Positions 62,965 to 64,000 of a stretch of DNA of 64,000 nucleotides are shown here, in pieces. The notes under the pieces are model-generated. The model searched no databases and was not told the origin of the DNA. It worked only from the letters and a program-made list of their open reading frames with translations. The first letter of the stretch is position 1; every line of letters begins with the position of its first letter. Source of the stretch: Novosphingobium sediminis. Its GTDB lineage: Bacteria > Pseudomonadota > Alphaproteobacteria > Sphingomonadales > Sphingomonadaceae. Where the stretch lies: the NCBI RefSeq assembly GCF_007991615.1, contig NZ_BJYR01000018.1, forward strand, positions 1 to 64,000, written 5' to 3'. The translations under genes were made by a program, and so were the position numbers.

Positions 62965-64000
62965 ATGGACATGCCCACCACCAAGAAGAAGCTCGGCATC
63001 AAGGAACGCTACGCGCTGATGACGCGCGGGCTAGATTGGGAAACCAGCTACCAGCCGATGGACAAGGTGTTTCCCTACGCGCAGTTCGAGGGGATCAAGA
63101 TCCACGATTGGGACAAGTGGGAAGATCCCTTCCGCCTGACCATGGACGCCTACTGGAAGTACCAGGCCGAAAAGGAGCGCAAGCTCTACGCGATCCTCGA
63201 TGCGTTCAACCAGAACAACGGCCACCTCGGCGTTACCGACGCGCGCTATGTCAACACGCTGAAGCTGTTCCTGAATGGCATTTCGCCGCTGGAATACATG
63301 GCGCATCGCGGCTTTGCCCATGTCGGCCGCCAGTTCCCCGGCGTCGGCCCGCGGGTGGCCTGCCAGATGCAGTCGCTGGACGAACTGCGCCACGCGCAGA
63401 CGCAGATCCACTCGATGTCGAACTACAACAAGTACTACAACGGCCTGCACTCGCCGACCGAGATGATCCAGAAGGTCTGGTACATGTCGGTCCCGCGCTC
63501 GTTCTTCGACGATGCCTACACCGCCGGTCCGTTCGAGTTCATGGTCGCGATCGGGTTCAGCTTCGAATACGTGCTGACCAACCTGCTGTTCGTGCCGTTC
63601 GTTTCGGGCGCGGCCTATAACGGCGACATGGGCGCGATGACCTTTGGCTTCTCCGCGCAATCGGACGAAGCGCGGCACATGACGCTGGGCCTCGAGTGCA
63701 TCCGTTTCATGCTGGAACAGGATCCGGACAATATCCCGATCGTCCAGAAGTGGATCGACAAGTGGACCTGGCGCGGCATCCGCGTGCTCACGCTCGTCGC
63801 CATGATGATGGACTACATGCTGCCGAAGAAGGTGATGAGCTGGAAGGAAGCCTGGGAGATCTACTTCGAGGAGAACGCCGGCGCGCTGTTCAACGATCTG
63901 GCCCGCTACGGCATCAAGATGCCCGAATGCGCCAAGCAGGCGTTCATCGACAAGGACCACATCTCGCACCAGGCCTGGGCGACGTTCTACCAGTACTCGG
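62965..64000 (+). CDS. dmpN: Phenol hydroxylase alpha subunit P3 (cut by the right edge)
   Basis: An ATG at 62965 opens a frame that stays open to base 64000, giving 345 codons of a protein normally about 510 residues. All six diiron ligands of the family are visible: Glu110 (ISPLEYMAH), Glu140 and His143 (SLDELRHAQ), Glu201 (FSFEYVLTN), Glu235 and His238 (SDEARHMTL). It hydroxylates phenol or methylphenols to catechols. dmpO (subunit P4), dmpP (the reductase) and often dmpB (ring-cleavage dioxygenase) should follow beyond the edge. Confidence 0.96.
   Translation, partial: MDMPTTKKKLGIKERYALMTRGLDWETSYQPMDKVFPYAQFEGIKIHDWDKWEDPFRLTMDAYWKYQAEKERKLYAILDAFNQNNGHLGVTDARYVNTLKLFLNGISPLEYMAHRGFAHVGRQFPGVGPRVACQMQSLDELRHAQTQIHSMSNYNKYYNGLHSPTEMIQKVWYMSVPRSFFDDAYTAGPFEFMVAIGFSFEYVLTNLLFVPFVSGAAYNGDMGAMTFGFSAQSDEARHMTLGLECIRFMLEQDPDNIPIVQKWIDKWTWRGIRVLTLVAMMMDYMLPKKVMSWKEAWEIYFEENAGALFNDLARYGIKMPECAKQAFIDKDHISHQAWATFYQYS

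Overview
The window is GC-rich chromosomal DNA of an alphaproteobacterium, most likely a sphingomonad of the Novosphingobium type. The evidence is the ChpT-type histidine phosphotransferase, a TorF-type porin, a short RpoH, the trigger factor/ClpP/ClpX neighbourhood, two interspersed palindromic repeat families of a kind common in sphingomonads, and an aromatic meta-cleavage cluster in sphingomonad-like order. Species assignment is inference; no rRNA lies in the window.

Layout. 1-357 is the start of an AT-rich gene leaving the left edge (secreted ClpP-like protein), sharply different in base composition from everything after it. 567-6904 holds an SDR dehydrogenase, LysE and VIT transporters, an L,D-transpeptidase, a retropepsin-like membrane protease, a DUF418 membrane protein and a Sel1/SPOR protein. 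7197-9896 is an orphan ParA ATPase, a ribbon-helix-helix-like partner and a TPR/SPOR lipoprotein. 9960-12223 is pyrB followed by a catalytically degenerate dihydroorotase. 12299-20972 carries sppA, tRNA-Leu(UAG), tig with a histone-H1-like tail, a basic hypothetical protein, an exported amidase, clpP and clpX. 21046-25584 runs leftward: exported SOD, CDF metal exporter, rnpB, AmpD-like amidase, chpT and a GIY-YIG/JAMM fusion. 25774-31888 has rluD, rpoH, mtgA, a monooxygenase-like ABM protein, a PPP phosphatase, a TorF porin and a SIMPL protein; gloA follows. 32450-38811 is a TetR-controlled RND efflux system with a divergent outer-membrane factor. 38885-47252 contains a second L,D-transpeptidase, a LysR regulator and the glycolate/glyoxylate operon glcB-glcD-glcE-glcF-glcG. 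47257-50676 has a sorbosone-dehydrogenase/cytochrome c fusion, DUF3237 and a nitronate-monooxygenase-like flavoprotein.

50829-64000 is an aromatic catabolic island. Two leftward operons encode the lower meta-cleavage pathway: dmpC-dmpE-dmpH-dmpD (semialdehyde dehydrogenase, hydratase, decarboxylase, hydrolase) and dmpF-hydratase paralogue-dmpG (acylating acetaldehyde dehydrogenase, third hydratase-family protein, aldolase). A GntR/FCD regulator is divergent from the first and an IclR regulator from the second. At the right edge a rightward multicomponent phenol hydroxylase operon dmpK-L-M-N starts (dmpN cut by the edge), divergent from a DmpR/XylR-family sensor-regulator. dmpO, dmpP and a catechol 2,3-dioxygenase are not in the window and would be expected further right. 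Together the genes would take phenol or methylphenols to catechol and then to pyruvate and acetyl-CoA.

The most interesting points are: (i) the DmpR homologue keeps its phenol-sensor domain but lacks the GAFTGA sigma-54 contact loop and has a swapped Walker B acidic pair, and I found no convincing -24/-12 promoter upstream of dmpK; (ii) an identical 12-base palindromic motif sits in both the dmpC/GntR and the dmpR/dmpK divergent promoter regions, suggesting the GntR protein may co-ordinate upper and lower pathways; (iii) interspersed repeats have been built into an RNA gene (P3 helix of rnpB) and into a protein (linker of a GIY-YIG/JAMM fusion).
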